A DNA stretch of 64,000 nt from assembly GCA_006386115.1 (NCBI GenBank), contig VFIW01000066.1, forward strand, positions 186,001 through 250,000, in the 5' to 3' direction. The position numbers and the translations under genes were made by a program. Of this stretch, positions 9,512-22,767 are shown one piece after another. The notes below the pieces were generated by a model, which was given only the letters and a program-made list of their open reading frames with translations, was not told where the DNA came from and did no database searches. This DNA comes from Globisporangium splendens (Eukaryota > Oomycota > Peronosporomycetes > Pythiales > Pythiaceae). Position 1 is the stretch's first letter; every line of letters begins with the position of its first letter.

Positions 9512-11751
9512 TTATGGTAACCCGTTGGATGTCTCGACTGCGGCCGCGAGCAGCATCGCTTCGTACAATTCCCGCGCATTGTCGACCAACCGATCGGCGT
9601 CGATGCGATCCGAGAGATCGCGAAAGCACAGCAGCACGCTCGTCGCATCCTCAACAGCCAAAATCTCGTCTCGGAATTCTCGAACGGCAGCCACACAGAG
9701 GAGATTGATGAACGAGAAGTCACAGGGCGTGACACTGAAGATCGCGTCCCAGACTTGCCACACCTGCGCCATCTCAAACTCCCGCGACATCAGCACGCGC
9801 ACCCACCGGAGCGAAAACATTTGCGGCTCGATCCCCAAATGTGACAGATGCCGCGCCGTCGGCGGGTCACAGCGACGTAGAATGTGGTTGTGGATGCTGT
9901 TCATTTGATCGTACAGCGGAGATGCCGCGGTCGAGTCTTCATGGCCCACGACGTACGAAGTAATCGATGTTGGTGACGATGCAGCGTTTGCTTTTTTGCT
10001 ACTGGAAGTCTTTCGAGACGACGGTGGTGGCGGTGCTTCGGGGCAGTACGCACCCGCCATCCGAATCATCACTTCCTCCAGCAACAGATACGCATCGTGC
10101 TCCAGAAACTCGCCACTCGTCATCTCGCGGATAATCTCCTCCACAGCGTCTCGACAACATCTACAAGAGAGACAAATAGTACTCAGAGAACAAATCCTTG
10201 TGCACTATATAGCAATGCAAATGCATACTCTGAGTACTGCGCTGCACCACCAGCAAACGGACTCATGCGGAGAAACGTGTCTCGATCCAAGTACGAGCCA
10301 TCGGGGTGGATATCGATGAAGCTCTCGACGTACACGTACGAGCCATCGTCCGAGTCGCTTTCTGCCTCGTTGTGCACTTTCTCAAAGGATGACGCCGACG
10401 AGATGCTCGCGGACATATCCACATCGTCTTTGGACGACTTCTGCGATGGCCACTGTTCGATATAGAGAAGGTAGGCAATGGTTGCTAGGAGCTCCCCCAT
10501 GCCCTACAAAAGGGAAGAAGACCAACTTAGTTCAACACAATGCCATTGCAGACGATTAGCAAGAGAACGTATATCAATTACCTGATTGTAGGAAACCTCG
10601 GGGTGGGCGTTCGAGTACGTGTACAGAATCCGAATGAGCATGCACTGCACGACAGGGTCTCGAAAGTACGGCATCGATCCGCGCGTTCGTCGAACATCCT
10701 TGTAGATGTCGTAAAGCAGAGCATCTTCGGTCGCCTCGCAAGCATGGATAAAGTCCTATGCAACCAATACGAGTTAGTCAGCCTGACGTTGCAAATATCG
10801 TTGACAACATCAGAAGAATTCAAACCAGCGTACCTCGCACGTTTCAGCTCCACACAAAGACTCGCTGAAAATGTCGTGGCGTTTGCACAACGCAGAATAT
10901 TTCTGCCGCTTCTCCCTCGCAGTTGGGATCCAATCCTTGAATGGCACGTCCAGCGGCAAGTAGTCCAGCCAGAGCTTCCATGCGAGGTTCCGCATGCATG
11001 ACCACGACAGCGCGCCTTTCATCGCTTGGATGCGCACATCTTCGCTGTTGGACTTGACGAAAACCTCCAGGAACTCGTCCATGCGGGCACGTGGTTCTCG
11101 GGATTGGATCTCCCTCAAGGTCACTGCTGAGACCGTACTGGACAACCTTCGTCGCGCTGCGCTCCGTCCCTCCAGCAATACTCCTTGGCTCACTCTCTCA
11201 ATCGCGCCGCAGATCGCCTCAGCCCAATCATTTGCCTCTCGCGCATGCTCTGCGCAGAGAAACCACGTCTTGTCGGTCGTCACGACCATCACCACTTCCT
11301 CTAGCACGTCGATATGCGCACTGTGCAAGTGGACGCAGCCAAGCGGCGGCGCGTCGTGCTTGTTCAGATTGTAGTAGTAGAGCCCCAGATCCGCCACACT
11401 CGAGCCCGCGAGCACGATGTCAAACTGCTTCCACACGGCAGGATCGCCCACTTCCAGCATCAACCGCCCAGATTTCAATTTTGGCTACAAAATGAATGCA
11501 CACACATACACACATATACACAAGCATGTAACCACAGCACTAGCACCAACAGAGTATCACATACAAACGCAAAACGAAAATGTTACCAGCAATCGGTTCA
11601 AGAGCGGCGTCTGGAGCGTAAAGTGGCGGAACAGACGAGACCACATCGACGCGTCGTCAGTGCCATTGGTTGTTGAAGCGATCGTGCCGCCGTTGGTGGA
11701 CGCCATCGCCAGCGCCTCGGGGCTCTTGAAGTTCACGCGCAGCACCTCCAT
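9512..11751 (-). CDS. PH-TBC domain Rab GTPase-activating protein (TBC1D5-like)
   Basis: Five exons close in phase: 11751-11587, 11484-10834, 10755-10582, 10503-10229 and 10160-9512, giving about 637 residues. A PH-like domain (about residues 58-145) opens with KSGRLMLEVGDPAVWKQF and ends near NDWAEAICGAIE. The TBC domain starts near LAWKLWLDYLP. It carries the arginine finger in IYKDVRRTRG (Arg about 295) and the glutamine finger in SYNQGMGE (Gln about 330), so it should be catalytically competent. The last exon completes the TBC fold (ARHLSHLGIEPQMFSLRW). TBC proteins speed GTP hydrolysis by Rab GTPases, and TBC1D5-type members act on Rab7 with retromer. An upstream coding exon beyond ATG 11751 cannot be excluded. 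Confidence 0.82.
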
Positions 11752-12161
11752 ATACGCGCAATCGCATCCACACTAATAGCGGCCACACAAGAGAGGACGC
11801 GCTCGTTCAATATGGAAAGCGCGTCGGAAGAATTTTGATCGGATGCCTTTGTGTCTGCGGAAAGAAAATAAAAAGCCGCAACACAGCACGAAGAGGTGTA
11901 CTCGTACTGGTCCGATAGTAGAATTCGGGACAAATGCGTCCCGAATAAAGAGAGGATCTGTTCCTTGTGAGATGCATTTTGATGGTTCTATTTTGGACAA
12001 CCCTATCCTCAATGCGATTCATTTCGTGATTAAATCGAAAGCTGTCCCTAGTTTGACTTCGTGGACTGCATTCAGCTGCTTTTATATACCCTTTCAAGAT
12101 CCAAATCAGCTCCCATTTGATACCAAAGTATCGCAATGGTACCAAGTGCCAAACGACCATT
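11752..12161. promoter_or_regulatory. Divergent intergenic region, no gene seen
   Basis: This region lies between the minus-strand TBC gene and the plus-strand kinase relic. Frames through it are low-quality and none is supported. It presumably carries both promoters, but no motif is clear. Confidence 0.35.
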
Positions 12162-14432
12162 ATGACGCGGAGAGTGCGGCTGGATGTGCCGATCGCTTCG
12201 CATCTCGAGACGTTCCGCCACGGGAACTCGGGCGACGCCATGCACAATGCGCTGGCGCAGATCGCGATGCGCCTCGTGGACGCGGAGGACCGCGAGCTGT
12301 TCCAGCGCGCAGATGGCGTGACCACACTGCATATGTTTTTTTCTCTGTTGTCTGATGTATGACGCATCGCGCAATGGACACGACAAGGATCATTGAATCT
12401 CGACTAAGAGATCATCTGTCTGTGGCCGATTCCGCTGCAGTGGACCATTTGGCGCGCATCTCGGAAGAGCAAACGACTCTGGGCAACGCCTGGCGGGAAT
12501 CCAAAGTGTTTGGCGCCACGTCCGTTCAAGTTTGCTGGATTTTTGGTACAGAGAGGAGTGGTTGAGATTTGCATTTTGACTGGCGTTGGATCCTGGACAT
12601 TTGTGTGTGGCTTAGATGGATTGAGCATGAAGTCCACGATTCACTCACATTGACGTGTACGCAACCAGCTTTCAACCATTTCTGTGTCGACGATCGCTCT
12701 TGGCTAACTCTCTTTATTGACAATTTCTCACGTGCTTGAACCCAGTGGTTTCGATTTGCCATGCGAGTATCGACGCCAACATTGCCAAGGAGATGAACGA
12801 GATGCACGCGATCTCGCTGCTGCTCAAGCTCGCCTACGACTTGCCAAGTGCCTCATTGCGCGCGTGTCAGCTCTACGCTTTGGAGTGCATTCGCAACCTG
12901 AGCTTTCTCGAGCCTGACTGGACGCTGCTTCCGACAAACTTCATTGACGATCTCTGGGAAGCTCTCCTTGGATCTCAGCAGGTAAATATCACAACTTCCA
13001 CAGCCTCACGTACAGTTTCTCTTGTTTGGAGCTGGGTAAACGGACCAAAAAGTCAAGCGGCTTGGAAAAGGGGCGGGTGGCACTGTGCACTTGTCGATTT
13101 ACCTCCCTGAGCTCAAATTGGTCGCCGTGTAGGAAGTGCTCGTCTACAAGGAGGAAGAACGTCACGTGGTCAAGCACGAACTCCACGCGTTACACGAGAA
13201 CCTCGTTTCGCTTGGTGCCACCCCACATTCGACAACTCGAGGCAGCGGCGGTGGGTTTGGCAGTTTGTTTTCAGCAAACGCAAAGCCGACAGTGTGCCCA
13301 TACCAAGTCTCCTTCTATGGAGCGTACCTGACACCAGCAAAATGCGCCGTTTCGATTGTGATGGAATTCATGGATATGGGGAGTCTTCAAGATCTGGTCT
13401 GCAGCATCTCGATCCCGGAACCAGTCGTTCGTCATGCTGCGTTTTGTTGTCTCACTGCGCTCGAGCACATGCACAACCAGCGGTGAGAGAGTTGGTGACA
13501 CTTGAAATCTTGTTTCTCTGCTATTTCGTCAGGCATGATAAATACCACGGCCGTCTCTTCTGCTGTGTCTAGAATGATTCACGTGATATCAAACCAGCCA
13601 ACATCTTGCTCAATCGCAAGGGTGACTTCAAGGTACGAACCCAGTATGCATTCCTTTGACACTGAGCCAAATTTTTCACCTTTCACCGCGTTTTTTGTTT
13701 GTACCCAGGTCGCCGACTTCGGTCTCGCGGGCACGTTGTCCAAGTCGGCAACCAACCTCCGAGTTTGAAGACACCATGATGTACATGGCTCCCGAACGAA
13801 TCACTGGAAAAAGCTATTCGTATGTCAGTGACATCTGGTCCCTCGGGGTCTCGTTGTTTGCATTAGCCACTGGTGCTTATCCCTTTGCTGTTGACGATGG
13901 CTTTTTCGGACTCGAAGAAGCCATTTGCACCGACCCATTACCGCCAATGCCGAACCGGTTTACCCCCGAGTGCCGTGATTTCATGAAGGGATTGATTCGG
14001 CGCGACCCGAATTCCAGATTCACAGCGACTCAGGCACTTTCTCATCCGTTCTTGCGTGGATACGAAGGCAGCGCGGCGCATCGCAACTTTGGAGATTTAT
14101 GGCGCAAGATGACGCTTCGGCCCGCTATGAAGCCAGAGGGTACAGCGAAAATCGTCCAGGTAGTGACGGATTACTCGCTCCGCCATCCAAACGAGTTGGT
14201 GCTTCCCGGCGCTTCTAGTCCGAATACCAGAAAAGCTTCAGTCACCAGTCCACACTCGCCATCACCAAAGCATAACGTATTTACTCACTGCACCAACTTT
14301 CTCGGCAGTGCTGGGAAGAAAACTGCGTCAGAAGTGGCTCACCAGACCAATCATGTCGATCAGCTGGCGGATGATTGCGGCGTCTCCAGAGACTATCCCC
14401 TCGATCTCTTTCATCAAGCAAATGCGAGTTAA
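12162..14432 (+). pseudogene. Decayed MAP-kinase-kinase-like protein kinase
   Basis: An N-terminal helical part (from ATG 12162) includes LETFRHGNSGDAMHNALAQI. It shifts frame after about 12360 and probably again near 12530, and continues into an armadillo-like exon (about 12745-12980, ACQLYALECIRNLSFLEPD). The kinase domain follows: the Gly loop LGKGAGGTVHL (13051-13086), then VAV followed directly by TAG at 13130-13132 exactly where the catalytic lysine codon belongs, then EVLVYKEEERH. The expected IHRDIKPANILLN near 13574-13620 is off frame by one base just before the HRD motif. VADFGLAG (about 13710) loses frame near 13760 before DTMMYMAPERITGKSYSY. The C-lobe is then open to 14432. The APE and WSLG motifs place it near MKK/STE7. 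The recurrent lesions make an active kinase very unlikely. Confidence 0.75.
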
Positions 14433-14474
14433 GACGGAGAGACTGCGCTCATACCATACCCACAAACAAACTCA

Positions 14475-17400
14475 TTATCGACGATCCAGGCTGTGGTACT
14501 TGGCCGCGATGGTTCTCTTCTCGGCCAGCTCTCGCTCAATCTTGGCGATGACTGATTTCGTAGCCACCTTCATTTTTCCAACTATATTGCGCTCCTTTAA
14601 CTCCAGCAATTGCTGATCGATTTGCTCCAGCAAATGTTGTTCTTTCTCGTTTTTCTTTGTCACTAACTTGTCCAGCGCTGGATTCGAGCGGACTGGCATG
14701 TGATAGCGTCGCGCATACCCATTGCTGCCATATCGACCTTCGTCTGTTTCATCACAGCAAAGCCATCTTTTCGCACGATGTATCATGCACGATGCCGACA
14801 CCGACATCGTCAACCCATTCGGATCGGTTCTTCGGGTTGGGCACGAGCTCACACACGCTAACTCGTACGACCCAGGGTGATATAGGCACGCATACCGATT
14901 ATTTTGTTCCTCGGAATACTCGCGCTTGCAGAGTCGACATTGCACACGGCGCTTTTGATGGTCGTGCAAGATGGACAGTTTCGCACCGAGTTCTTCAGCC
15001 ACTTTCTTGCTGGCTAGTCTGGTGCTCCTCTGAATCTGCTGTTGCTGGAGAAGGAGACTGTGCTTGAGTTCAAAAGAGGAGCGCACCATGACACGCTGGG
15101 ACCACAGTTTCACCCACTGCTGGAACTTCTCTTTCAGCAATCGTCGTTGCGTCCCACCAAACATCAACTTGCCAAGCTCTGATCTTTTCAGATTGTAGTG
15201 GAAAGCGCGGCGATGCTTTCTCTTGAGACGACTCACTTCTTTACTCTTGACGACTCGTTCTTGATGCAAATCTCTCAACTTTTGCTCTAATCGAACCACT
15301 TCACGCTCACTGCACTGCACAATCGCTTTCTGGATGATTGATTCTGTCAATAACAAGAAATATCTGGTGCAGTTGCTCACGCAAGTACACTGTCTTGAAA
15401 CGTTGAGGCCGCCCATGGATGACTTCCGAGTCCATCGTTGCTGTGATGAAATGGATCTTCTTGTAAGCTCTCGCAATTATGTCTTCCTTCTTGACTGCTT
15501 GTTCAAGCGCATCGTTTGCTTCCTTGAGCCGTTTTTGGCAAGCTTGTGCATGTTCACGCTTCATTTTTGCATCAGCGACAACATGTTCTCGTTCCTCCAT
15601 AATTCTCTTGAGCTCGGGCTCTAGTTGGCGTAAGTTGGCTTCCAGTGGCACAAGCTTTTGGACTCAGTACGTTGCTCTCTCCACCTTCTCCATCCAGAGC
15701 AGCTCCACTTTTGAGAGCGTGTGAAACATCTCCACTCTCGCTATCATCCTTTCTTGCACGAGTTTCGCTTCAAATGCTGCTCGCTTTCTGCAGCGACTCG
15801 TTGCGCCTCACGCACGCGCTCTGCCAGACGACTTGCTTCTAATTCCGCAGCCACTTTCCCATCAATAGCTTGTTGTACAAGGTACTTGTCAAACTGTCGC
15901 TCGAGTGCTTCAGCCTGAGCGATAGCAAGCTCTCGTTCTCGAATCTGAGTTGCAAGTTCGTCTTCCTCCTTGATATGAGTCCATTCGCGGTGAAGGCGAT
16001 GCTTTTCATTTTTGCCCAACTTGATTTCAAGTCGCCGAGCAGCCCTATCATTGGTGTGATTCCGATCTTCCACCACTTTCGCGTACTTGGTCTTCATTGC
16101 TTCGATCTCAAGCTGGCAAATATACTCGCGCATCTCCATCTCTGCGTTCGCCATGGCCTTGCGCTCCTGCATGTAAAGAACTGTTTCTTCCAGGTAAAAT
16201 TTGCGGCAAAATCGCTCCTCCGCAAGCATTTCCTTTCTTTGATTTTCGAGACGAATTCGCTCTTCTTTCTCAAGCCGACGAATCTCTTCACGTCGCGCAA
16301 TTTCTTTCTTTAGAATACCCAGTTTCACCATTTCTTGTTGCCACGTCGAGTGCAGGAGCTCATACTTTTTCTTCCGGGCAAACCAGAGACGATCAAACTC
16401 CAGGTGAGTGTGTACAAACACTTGCTTCAGCGTTTCGGACGGAATAATTGCGTTGTTGAAACTTTCTGGAGTTCTTTTGAAACGCACAATCCGTCCTTGA
16501 CACTTTCCGCACACAGTTCTTCCATGACACTTCCAAGAAGCTCGCTTAGAACGTCTTCGGACAGCTCAGACACATATATGGCATCTCGCTCTCGTGCAAA
16601 TTTGGCGCGTAGTTCTCTGTCAGTGTTTGCTAGCTTGTCTTCCATGAACGCCATGGCTATTCGCTTCTCACACGCTCTCGCCACACGCATGTGATCTAAT
16701 CGACTCTGGTGAGGGTGGGTGGGTTTACCACGCCTTTTGAGGGACACGCGCACAAATTTCTGCAATTGCTTAGCCTCAACAGCAGCAGCTTCGAATAATT
16801 CCTTTCTCTCCGAGAGCTGATATTGCAACTGGAGAGCAAGCTCTTCCTTTGACAAAACTTGTCGTACGATCACCTCCTCTTCTTCTTTCTTCACTCGCCA
16901 TTCGACGATGTCGCGAATCAGCTTTTCTTCCAAGCTCATCCGCTTCAGCTCTGCGTTCTCTTTGATTTTCTCAAGTTGGTAAAATTTGCGGATCGTCTCC
17001 TCCTCGAAAGCCATGGCGACACGCTCTTCTTCTCGATACACCAATTCGTACGCAGTCACTTCGCGCACTGGGAGAGAGAACGTTCCCTCCTAGTCAAGAC
17101 AGTTTAACACCATGCAGCTGTCCTCTTGACGGTAGTACGTGACCTTCGCAAATCCGAACTTTGTCCTGACGATGGTGCCAGGAGTTCTGTAGTTCAAATA
17201 GCTGATCAGCCCGTCTGCTTTGGCTTTCTCGTCTTCCGCTTTCCACAGTTCGTTCTGGGCAAGGACAATATTCTCTTTCACGACCTTGTATTCATTCATC
17301 CGATCGCAGATTTGAGTCATTTCGTCGCTACTTCTCACGAGAGATGAGGCGTGGAATTCTGCAAACTCTGCTTCTTCCTCGACACCTTCGATAGCACGAC

Positions 17401-20400
17401 TTGCAGCCTGATCCAAATAACCGATATTCCTCATATTAGAGACCAATGATTTCGAAACAAAATAATAATGGATACCCGCCTCTCGCTCTTTTTGCGCACT
17501 TGACAATTCCTTTTTCGCATCTTCCAGTCTCTTGAACGCCGCCAAATCCTCCTCAATGAGACGAACAGCTCGCGCGTAATCATACTCCACCAGCGGCAAT
17601 TTTTCCATCACGAATTCATTCTCAACTTGAACGGTCTCAAGAAAGTCTCGCTACGCACGAACATGATACACAAATTTGAGTCAGTCATCAGTGGAAAAGC
17701 CAAAGCTCCATTCTTGATATGTAAACACGCTTTCTCTCACCTGAACTGCGAGTAGTGTCGTGAAACGAACGTGAAGCTCGTTTAACTGGTTGATGCGAAA
17801 GTGAAAATTCTTGAGCCGCCCGTGGAACAAAACATTACCTTGAAAGGAAGCGTGGTGGATCTCTTGAGTAATACGTGGATATAGTGGATCCGACCCCGAT
17901 ACGTTAGCCAGCACCACACTTCGATCAAAACCATGTCGAAAGTTGAACTTGTCGATCGCTTCCGGATTCATTCGATCGTAGAGAACAGAATCTGACAACT
18001 GGATAAGACGGGCTTCCTTCTCGAGGCGCACACGCTCATTCTCGACGCTTTCCAAGTGCTTTCCACTTTTGAATTTCAGGGCTGGGCCACCAGCATCGTG
18101 GCCGCGATGGATTTCTACATCGTGATCCAGGGTAGGATCTGCTCCACGCATATGGTCCGGTTCATCAAACGACTTCGACATTTCTTTCCGCATTGCTTGC
18201 ATTTTACACCCATGTCGTGCTTTGATCCCCAGCTCTTCACATCTCGATGCTCGCAAGGATAATGGCCACGAATCGCAAGCCGAAGTTGGGAATGTGGATG
18301 GACGACTGGCACTGGCAAAGAAAATGTGGGAGCGGAAAGAAAAGCTCATTGCTGACAAACGGGAGAAAGATCGAAAAGAACGCGACTTTCGGATTCGGCA
18401 AGAGAATTAGCTTGTTGAAGAGATAGTGACGGAGAATGAGAGAGAGCTTGCAAAGTTACAAGCTGATCGTGACCGTGCAGCTAAAGAGCAGCTGAAGATA
18501 TTGCTGCGCATACTTTTCTTTGACTTCATGCACGATACCGTCGGTTTTAATGTCGAGAGAGTCGGCGTTACTCTTTTGCATCAATGCATTCTTCCTTCTC
18601 TGTACTTGAAAATCAATCTGCGCCGAGATGCTTTCGTTATATGTCGTAAGACGAATGGCATCACTAGGCGCCTTCATTTTCCTTCTCGCCAGATCCTGCT
18701 CTTTCTGCTTGCGGAACCACTCGTCTTCCTCGTGTTCCCGCTGAGCAGCTTGCTGCTCCTCCAAAATCGTCTTGCTCGTCTCGTTCTGTAGTTGCCGAAC
18801 CTGCTCCTCCTTTTTCGTGTCAAGGACACGTGCTTTGGCCTCTTCATCTCGTTTCACTTGTATTGCTTTCGCATACGCGCTCGATAGAAATACAGCATTG
18901 ACATTGTCAAGGTGACACCGCTCATCCTTGACTAGCTCGTTCAGTTCGACCGTGTCACCTTTTCGATCATGTACGGGTGACACGCCACACAACTGCAGGA
19001 TTTAACAAACGCGATCGTTGAGCGTGGCAAATATTGTCACGCTGATGCTCAAAAATGGTGACATACCTTGTGCATGATGCATAGTTTGGATTTGCCTTCT
19101 CGCCATTCATATCGGAGCCCAACGATCATCGTCTCCTTCCGGTAGGATCCATCAGATGTTGACTGGGGGAGCAGATTTGATTTCGCTTTTGCCATACTTG
19201 CTACATTGGTCCCGATATGTGGATGGCCGTTTTCCGTTGCAGACTTGAAGCTGCAGTAGTCTCCGAGACTAGTCTTAGGCTTCAACATTTGTGGCTCAAC
19301 CAGAGCGAACTTCCGCGATAGAAATTTCATCCTACGAACATAAAGCAACGATCTTCAGTCCCACAAACAACCACAACTAAAAATGCAATGCCTACGTAGG
19401 CATATCCTTACTGGGAAAGTTCGCTGCCAGTGAGGGATCCAGGCTCGATGCTTGCTTTTGAATCTATTCTGCTGTCGTCTGCATGATTTCGCCCCAAAGC
19501 TTTGCGTGCTGCAACGTCTTGATCGATCTGATATGAAACCTGAACAAACAAGCAGAGCACAATTGATTATAGAGAGATGCAATACACTTGGGATATATAA
19601 ATGAACGAACCTCCTTCTTGATCTCCACGCGCAACATTCTCGCGTATTCCCCACGACTGAATCGCTGCTCATGACCATGGAGAAGCTTCGAGTCCCAAGT
19701 TTTCGCGCGACTCTTTTCAACTTGGACTAATTCTTTGAGCAGTTCAGCACACCTCTCGCTGCTTGTTTGCTTGGATTGCAATCGAATGGTTTTCACCAGC
19801 TCGGACACGAAATGCTTTTCTTTTTGAACCAGTTGAATCCGTCGTTCTTCGCCTCTGAAATCGTCAATCCGCTCTTCGTATTTGCCGACATTACTCACGA
19901 CAAAGTGACTCGATTCTCTCCATCCAAGTTCACTCTGAAGACTAAACTCGAAACAGTAGCACATTTTGCTACCAAAATACTCGAAAGTGAGCTCACCAGT
20001 TCGCAGCATCTATGTGCATCATTGCAGTCAAGCGTACGCCTCAGTTGATGTCCGTATCAGCACCAATGTCAACTCCCGTCCAGCAATAGAACCGCATTTA
20101 CTTACTTTCCCGCTCGGGTCCCGAAAGACACACTCCTGCAGACAGTCGTAGTCGCTTCCGATGAAAAATTTGAGACTCTGGATCGCTCTGCTAGAACTGT
20201 TGTCCTCCTTTTCCTCGACACTTGCACCTCCGGCCGTTCCATTGCCTTCGACATCACTCGAGTTATCAATGCGACTCAGACGAATTACTATCTGCAACCG
20301 ATAGCCACAACGCTTCGGAAACCGAAAGCTTCCCTTTAGTCGACCGCTGATGTAAGGTTTCTCTAAATGCATCCCGTCCAAGTGCTCAGCAAAGCACACT

Positions 20401-22077
20401 CTGGATGTTTTCGCCGAGTCTCGTCGCTGCCACCACTCAATGTATCCCTTTAGCGGGAATATGCATTTGCGAAGTTTATTTCCTCCTTGCTACGAAAACG
20501 AATTCCACGAAGTTAGCAAACAATATCGACAGCCCCCAGCGAGAGAGACTTACGTGGTATCTCATAATCGCGTGCATTAGATCTGCGCGAAGATTTGACT
20601 TTTGCTGCTCCACAAATCGGTCACGGACGTCTGCAAGTCGGGTTTTGGTGACTTCAAATTCCTGTTCCACTAGCACCTTGTGCTCTCCCCACTTCCACTT
20701 ATCTGTCGCCAGGTTTTTGGCTCTCTTGCAGTGGTCACGGACAGGACCCGAAGCATTCTTCAAGAGCTCGAGCTTACTCGCCATTGTGACTTGAGAGAGC
20801 AATGCATTGGGATCGGTGTTGGGAGCAGTGACGGTTTGTAGAGAGAGATCACCACCAGCGGAGTCATCGTTCGCGTTTCCTGACCGAAAGATGCCACGAC
20901 CAATCACCACGGGCAGTTTGGCGCGACCCTTGTCGATATCACCGACAACGTCCTCAAGCCTTGCTTCGCTTTCTTGTGCCGACTTGAGCAAAACTCTGAA
21001 CGAAGCCTCCGACCGCACGGTGATTTGCACTCGTTTTTCAATTTTCTCCAAACGCGAGTTCAAGTCAGCGAGTTGCTGCATCTGGGAAGCGCGCCGTGTC
21101 ACTAGTACATGGAACTGCATTTTCTCATCTTCGTTTGGGTCACGTCGAGGTGGCCCCGCAAGTGTCTGGCTGAGTTCGTCATGCTCACTGCCGATTTGCT
21201 TGATCTCGGCTAAAGCTTTGTCCTTCTTCCAAAACTTCATATTCATCTGGCGACGATACACTAGTTGATCTGCTGCGTCTTGCTCTTTTTGCTCACGAAT
21301 GCGGCGCTTTTCCTGTAAGTCGCGGTTCATGCGTTCTCTTCGTTTCTGTTCAATGTCGGCGAGAATGCGAGCGTGCTGCTCCTTGTCTGCTTCGCCCTTC
21401 ATTTCACGAAAGCGCGAGAGCAACGGCGCATTGCTCTTGTTGCGCTTCTTCAACCCAAACTGCAATTCCGCATCAGCGTTCGTGGCTTCTTCGTACTCTT
21501 CGAGGAATCGGCGCTTGATGCAGCCATATTTTTGGGTGTCGGCATCCATTTGGAGCACATCACGGACATGCTCGCGCAACAAACGGCGACGACGCAGCGG
21601 CGGAATCTCTGCCAGCCGCTTTGCTGTCGCTATCGCACGTTTGGCCTGTAACCAAAAGCAAGAAGGGCACGGTCATGTCAAAACGACACCTCACAAAAAT
21701 GAGCACTACAAATCCGCTCTCACCTCTGAGATCGCCATCTCCTTAAACTCGACCACGCACTCCTTTGCCTGCTCCACGACTGGTCCAAGCACGCTGAAAC
21801 TCTGAATGAGCTCCTGCTTGTCTGCCAACGCGTCCTCGCCGTCTTCGTCCTCGTCGCCGTCTTCGTCCATCCAGAGCTCTGCGCAATAATGAACACGCAC
21901 TGCTCAGTACAATACACACACTGGCATGCATATATGCAACACTATATACGAGAAGCTAGACGCACTGAGCATTTTCTCCATGGTGAAGTCCTTGATCGCG
22001 AGTCCGCGCGAGAGACACTCGGCGAGCGCCTCTTCCTCGAGCTCGTCGTTCTTCTTCTTCGTCTTCTTGGGTGCCAT
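14475..22077 (-). pseudogene. Large coiled-coil gene, 5' half intact, 3' half degraded
   Basis: Reading from ATG 22077 (MAPKKTKKKNDELEEEALAE), clean exons run 22077-21966, 21878-21724, 21645-20554 and about 20490-20106. Further exons, consistent in phase, continue down to about 18500. They encode charged, heptad-rich sequence (ERMNRDLQEKRRIREQKEQD; RLADVRDRFVEQQKSNL). The 3' half has lesions: a segment reading on the wrong strand (18240-18500); TAG at 17090-17092 inside a module with TIVRTKFGFAKVTYYR; frameshifts near 16500, 15785 and 15340; and TGA at 15664-15666. The final block has a Cys/His cluster (CRLCKREYSE ... RWLCCDETDEG) and ends at 14475. No known family is recognised. A cytoskeletal or ciliary scaffold is a guess from composition only. 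Confidence 0.7.
18240..18500 (+). other. Internal inversion within the coiled-coil pseudogene
   Basis: For about 260 bp the purine-rich, heptad-like coding signal flips to the plus strand (LALAKKMWERKEKLIADKRE, then NERELAKLQADRDRAAKEQ), while both flanks code on the minus strand. Flipping the block would splice it naturally between QQYLQ upstream and EELGIKARHGC downstream. A TAG interrupts it at 18408-18410. Short inverted matches (CAGCTCTT near 18226 and AAGAGCAGCTG near 18490) sit at the ends and may mark the breakpoints. Confidence 0.6.
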
Positions 22078-22767
22078 GCTCTCAGTTATACGACGACTGC
22101 TCTACAAGCACCTAGCACACCTCCATGTGTTTCTTTTGCTGTTGGTGCTGTTTCCTTCTCTAACACGCGCTCTCAATCCACGCAGTCATGCGGCGGCAAG
22201 TGGTGCATTTTGGTGCATGCTTTCCTTTTTCTGCTATCAATGCGTCTCATCACGAGGACTCAGACGCAGAATATCCATTAGACTCAGACTCAGTCTACTA
22301 TATAGTAATTACTTGAAGTGTACATAACGTTTTGCAAAGTTACGAAAAGCAACCTTTATGTGCGTGTGCATTTCATTTTGCTGGGTGTGACCTCCACAAA
22401 CGCGACGTACAGACTGGGGCCGCATGAAGTAATTTCGTTGTGCGTGTCATTGTTATTTCGTTGCGCGCACGCAATGAGAGCGGATACACGTTTCCTGAGG
22501 TAGAGCTGCCGGCGTGCAACTCCTCTAGAGCGCGGTTGACCCGCTGAATGCACGGCATGACCTACCCAGCTCATCAACCTTGTCTCGGAATGAATACCGA
22601 GGCAATGGAGATGCACCTGCATGACGGCTGAATGGGAACGAAAAGTTCTTTGCGTTAGCCCAGGTCGACGAACAGCTCCATTGTCCAACTTGCCTGGCTC
22701 TACAAAGTTCGACACTCTGGCACGGTCTTCAAGAAACAAGAGCCTCGCTGGCACTAACTGAAGCAAG
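22078..22767. other. Intergenic, no gene seen
   Basis: No convincing gene was found between the coiled-coil gene start and the first member of the Cys/His family. Composition drops towards AT-rich in the first half. Confidence 0.45.
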
